From assembly GCF_900167225.1 (NCBI RefSeq), contig NZ_FUXH01000001.1:124001-188000 (forward strand): DNA of 64,000 nt, read 5' to 3'. Below are positions 61,146-64,000 of the stretch, in pieces (position 1 is the stretch's first letter; each line of letters begins with the position of its first letter). This stretch comes from Porphyromonas crevioricanis (lineage in GTDB: Bacteria > Bacteroidota > Bacteroidia > Bacteroidales > Porphyromonadaceae). The notes under the pieces were generated by a model, which did not search any database, was not told where the DNA came from, and saw only the letters and a list, made by a program, of their open reading frames with translations. Made by a program: the position numbers and the translations under genes.

Positions 61146-63356
61146 TCAAAGATGAGTGGTGAAATAACGAGTGATAGTCGTGTAGAGGTGTACACGATCC
61201 GGGCCGATTACATTGTGTTTATGACCAGGGTAGACCATATAGTCCGGGTAAGTACCTGCGTCTACGCACGCTTGCACAAAAAGTAGCCCGTGTTGCCAAA
61301 GTACGACATTATCTACATCGCCATGGATGAGCAACAAACGGCCTTTCAGTTGGTCGGCCCTTTTGCAGAGATTTGTTCGTTCATATCCATCCGGATTTTG
61401 CTCCGGAGAGTCCATGTATCTCTCACCGTACATAATTTCGTACTTACTCCAGTCCATTACGGGCCCTCCAGCTACACCTACCTTGAATACTTCCGGATGA
61501 GTGAGCATCAGATTGGTTGTCATGAAACCTCCGTAGCTCCACCCGTGTACGCCCAACCGATCTGCGTCCACCCAAGGTAATGATTTTAGGAATTTGACAC
61601 CTTCCATCTGGTCTGCCATCTCATTTGTTCCCAGATTTCTGTGTATTACTTGTTCAAAGGCTTTCCCTCTATTGGCTGATCCTCGGCTGTCTACGGTGAA
61701 GACGGCATAGCCCAGTTGTGCCATATAGATATCCCAACCTCCGGCCGAACTCCTCCAGCTACGTGTTACCAGTTGAGTGTGAGGACCACCATATACATAC
61801 ACAATGACTGGATATTTCTTTCCCGGTTGCATATTCATCGGCTTTACCAAACGGTAGTGTAGCTGAGTTTGGTTGTCGGCTGCAGTTATGGTCCCCAACT
61901 CTATCTCGGGCATTTGGTACCCAGCATCCGGATTTATAGACTCTTGTAGGGTCTGTTGTTTTTTCCCCTTTGTAGAACATAGGCGAGTGAGCCTTGCCAC
62001 TGTGGGACTCTGGAATATGTCGATAAAATGGCAATAATCCGAAGAAATACGAGTGTGATGGATCCCTGGCTCAGGAGTGAGACTGTCGGGGGTCCCTCCT
62101 GAGAGAGAGACGGAATAAAGCTGCCTATCAATGGGAGAAAGCTGATTGCTTTCATAGTATAGTTTTTCTCCTTTGGGGTCTATTCCTTTGAAATCCAATA
62201 CTTCCCATTCCCCTCGGGTAAGTTGGCGAAGCAATTTACCTTGTGTGTTGTATAGATAGAGGTGTTTGTAGCCATCCCTTCGACTTTGCCAAACAAATAG
62301 ATCCGGATGTCCGGGAACGAAGTACATGGGGTGTAGAGGCTCGGTGTATGTGTCGTCCGTCTCGGTAAAGAGGGTTGCAATGCGCTCTCCTTGCACAAGT
62401 TCATAGGCATTGAGATCACAACGAGTTTGATCTCTGTTTACTTCGGCTATATAGAGGATCTTATTATCCGGACTCCAGCTCAGATTCGTGAGATAATGCT
62501 CCGGATCTCCTCCTGTATTGAGGTAGGTTGTGGTACCGGTTTTCAAATCGAATACTCCCACGGTCACATGATGCGAAGCCATGCCGGCCATGGGGTAACG
62601 TACCGGAATCTGTTCGGCTTTTCGCTTTTTTATATCCACGAGAGGATAGGGGGTTACCATGGAACGATCCATTCGATAGAATGCCAACTTGCTCCCATCA
62701 GGGCTCCAAAATGTGCCTTTCTCTATACCGAACTCAAATTGGTGGACTGCTTCTCCATAGGTCAGAGCTTCGTAACCGTCATGAGTAATGGCCAGTGGCG
62801 CTTGCTTGTCGCCATTCAACAGAAGGTACAGATTGTGATCTTTGACTACCACTGCGGCATCTCCTTTGGGGGAAATATCCAGCAGATCGCTTCCGGCCTT
62901 GGTGGAAAACGTAGCCTCTACGTTTTTTGTATCCGGGTTGTACACGAAAAGACCGGTAGGGTAGGAGTATAGTAGTCGATCACCATTGACTGTCTGTATT
63001 ACACTTGGGTAAACAGCCGAACCCTTTTCTTGTGAAAGGCCCATTCTTGTCTGTACCTCTGCATTGGGAACAGATTGTCGAGGAAGGGATTCGATGCCTT
63101 TTCCCTGATAAGTCGGTTCGTAGAGTATATATCCGGATTCATTTGTGCTGGTAATTTTGTTACCGCACCATTCTAAACCGGGTAGGTATTGAGGGGATGA
63201 GGCCTTGAATTCTTTTCCCCCAGGAATAAGTTGCTCCAAAGAGTGTAGTTTCATCTCTTTGGTCGAGTAATTCGTATTTTGGCCTTCGACAGAGAACCGT
63301 GTACCAGAAGTCATTATGCTAATAAGCAGGAGAGAGAAAGGTGCAAAATGTTTCAT
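61146..63356 (-). CDS. ptpA: Prolyl tripeptidyl peptidase (S9B, PtpA type)
   Basis: A secreted or periplasmic serine peptidase that releases tripeptides with Pro at position 3. The 736-residue protein has an N-terminal signal (MKHFAPFSLLLISIMTSGTR), a beta-propeller, and an alpha/beta-hydrolase domain. The sequence tracks P. gingivalis PtpA closely: VHQFEFGIEKGTFWSPDGSK with the N-terminus-binding Glu, WRSSAGGWDIYMAQLGYAVF, and DWSKYEIMYGERY. The triad is Ser in VHGWSYGGFM, Asp in HGDVDNVV and His in GHKHNV. The WVYEEE motif of true DPP4 is absent, so DPP4 is rejected. It precedes purD by 12 bp. Confidence 0.93.
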   Translation of the reverse strand: MKHFAPFSLLLISIMTSGTRFSVEGQNTNYSTKEMKLHSLEQLIPGGKEFKASSPQYLPGLEWCGNKITSTNESGYILYEPTYQGKGIESLPRQSVPNAEVQTRMGLSQEKGSAVYPSVIQTVNGDRLLYSYPTGLFVYNPDTKNVEATFSTKAGSDLLDISPKGDAAVVVKDHNLYLLLNGDKQAPLAITHDGYEALTYGEAVHQFEFGIEKGTFWSPDGSKLAFYRMDRSMVTPYPLVDIKKRKAEQIPVRYPMAGMASHHVTVGVFDLKTGTTTYLNTGGDPEHYLTNLSWSPDNKILYIAEVNRDQTRCDLNAYELVQGERIATLFTETDDTYTEPLHPMYFVPGHPDLFVWQSRRDGYKHLYLYNTQGKLLRQLTRGEWEVLDFKGIDPKGEKLYYESNQLSPIDRQLYSVSLSGGTPDSLTPEPGIHHTRISSDYCHFIDIFQSPTVARLTRLCSTKGKKQQTLQESINPDAGYQMPEIELGTITAADNQTQLHYRLVKPMNMQPGKKYPVIVYVYGGPHTQLVTRSWRSSAGGWDIYMAQLGYAVFTVDSRGSANRGKAFEQVIHRNLGTNEMADQMEGVKFLKSLPWVDADRLGVHGWSYGGFMTTNLMLTHPEVFKVGVAGGPVMDWSKYEIMYGERYMDSPEQNPDGYERTNLCKRADQLKGRLLLIHGDVDNVVLWQHGLLFVQACVDAGTYPDYMVYPGHKHNVIGPDRVHLYTTITRYFTTHL

Positions 63357-63357
63357 A

Positions 63358-64000
63358 TCACTGATTTGTGTCTTCGTTGCGGATTATCTGTATTTCTCTG
63401 TGAGTCTTCTTGGGAGATCTCCTCTTCTGATCGAGATCAGTATCCTCACCATCATAGATTGCTTTTTTACGGTCTTCCGGCCAATCCGTTTCTTGCTTGC
63501 GAGCTTTGCGAATACGCTGTAATCTTGCCATTTCGGTTGTTTGGGAGACTTTGCCGGAGAGATAATCTCCTATACGTTTTCTTGTGCGAGAGATCTCCGG
63601 TTTTTCCTCGGTTTTTCCCCTTCGGTAAAATCCCGGTTCATAGGCTCGCTTGTCCAGAGTACCTCCTGCTCTTGTTTTTTGTAGGGTGGGCTTTCGTTCT
63701 CCTCGGAAGGATTTTTCCCGGTCTCCATTTTCCGATCTTTTCATTGCAGGCGAGGAGGTTGCAAATTTTCCTTCGTCTTCATGATACCTGCCTCTTTCTT
63801 TGGAGGTATAGCTCGTCCTATTTTTCTTGTCCTCAAATCTCTTGTTCTCTCTTTGAGGAGGACGAGTGTAATTTGCCGGGCGGGGTCTTTCTGATCTTTC
63901 CTTTTTTTCTCTGTGTATTGTAGCTGTTTGTCCTTTTTGTCTTTGTTCGGCTCGATGTTCGGAAAAAGTTCCTTCAAACAGTTCGTAGCCCCTCAATTCA
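63358..64000 (-). CDS. Highly basic low-complexity protein, N-terminus cut by the right edge
   Basis: I do not recognise this family. The frame is open to position 64000 with no stop, so the TTG at 63994-63996 is probably not the start. The visible 214 or so residues are extremely rich in Arg, Lys and Glu, with RG and KR pairs throughout (RPRPANYTRPPQRENKRFED, KRIGDYLSGKVSQTTEMARL). There are no membrane segments. It stops 1 bp before the ptpA start on the same strand. It could be the disordered tail of an RNA-binding or ribosome-associated protein. Confidence 0.6.
   Translation of the reverse strand, partial: ELRGYELFEGTFSEHRAEQRQKGQTATIHREKKERSERPRPANYTRPPQRENKRFEDKKNRTSYTSKERGRYHEDEGKFATSSPAMKRSENGDREKSFRGERKPTLQKTRAGGTLDKRAYEPGFYRRGKTEEKPEISRTRKRIGDYLSGKVSQTTEMARLQRIRKARKQETDWPEDRKKAIYDGEDTDLDQKRRSPKKTHREIQIIRNEDTNQ

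Noticed and set aside
61146-63356. Dipeptidyl peptidase IV
   Set aside because: The WVYEEE motif of DPP4 is absent, and the VHQxEFGIEKGTFWSP and WRSSxGGWDIYMAQ segments match PtpA instead.

Overview
The window reads as a chromosomal segment of a Bacteroidota bacterium, most likely a Porphyromonas species other than P. gingivalis. Reasons: a complete type IX secretion core operon in the order porP-porK-porL-porM-porN, a serine palmitoyltransferase for sphingolipids, an S46 dipeptidyl peptidase of the DPP7 type, an S9B protease matching P. gingivalis prolyl tripeptidyl peptidase PtpA, fimbrillin-type lipoproteins, a B12-dependent class II ribonucleotide reductase, and promoters of the Bacteroidota TAnnTTTG type. 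Recalled P. gingivalis orthologues look clearly diverged, so another species is suggested. No species is claimed.

Layout. 1-8.8 kb (minus strand) is housekeeping: def (cut by the left edge), ruvX, dxr-rimM-murA-DUF4290, pgi, gpsA, lysS. 8.8-14.2 kb is an accessory or scarred zone: a decayed tyrosine recombinase, a probable transposase remnant, a TonB-receptor-like outer-membrane protein whose promoter and 5' leader occur a second time as an orphan upstream of lysS, and a MITE-like repeat. Two identical tRNA-Val genes follow. 14.7-19.5 kb has a DUF3078 protein, a DEAD-box helicase, a phosphatase-fold lipoprotein with a degraded active site, and a SIS-domain sugar-phosphate isomerase. 19.5-24.6 kb (plus) carries peptide and purine salvage (M16, M20, amidohydrolase, purine nucleoside phosphorylase). 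25.4-35 kb (plus) carries grpE-dnaJ, DUF2795, the por operon and two half-size chromate transporter genes.

35.2-38.7 kb (minus) is a two-gene surface operon: a fimbrillin-like lipoprotein fused to a DNA/RNA non-specific endonuclease, then a fimbrillin-like lipoprotein with a BACON domain. 39.1-44.2 kb (plus) holds a DUF3298 lipoprotein, rsmG, an MBL-fold hydrolase and gcvP. 44.7-52.6 kb (minus) holds nrdJ, a third MITE-like copy, tRNA-Arg, apbE with an unrecognised lipoprotein, and dpp7. 52.9-64 kb holds a GH3-family adenylating enzyme (plus), then (minus) a family 2 glycosyltransferase, udk, spt, ettA, rplS, purD, ptpA and a very basic protein cut by the right edge.

How it fits together: the genes suit an asaccharolytic, peptide-using, host-associated anaerobe. 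PtpA and DPP7 would release tri- and dipeptides, M16 and M20 peptidases process peptides, and glycine cleavage uses amino acids. The por operon builds the secretion core that exports surface proteins. The nuclease and fimbrillin lipoproteins are surface candidates. The most notable non-coding signals are a three-copy modular repeat family, the duplicated leader, and a strong hairpin ending just before the porP start.
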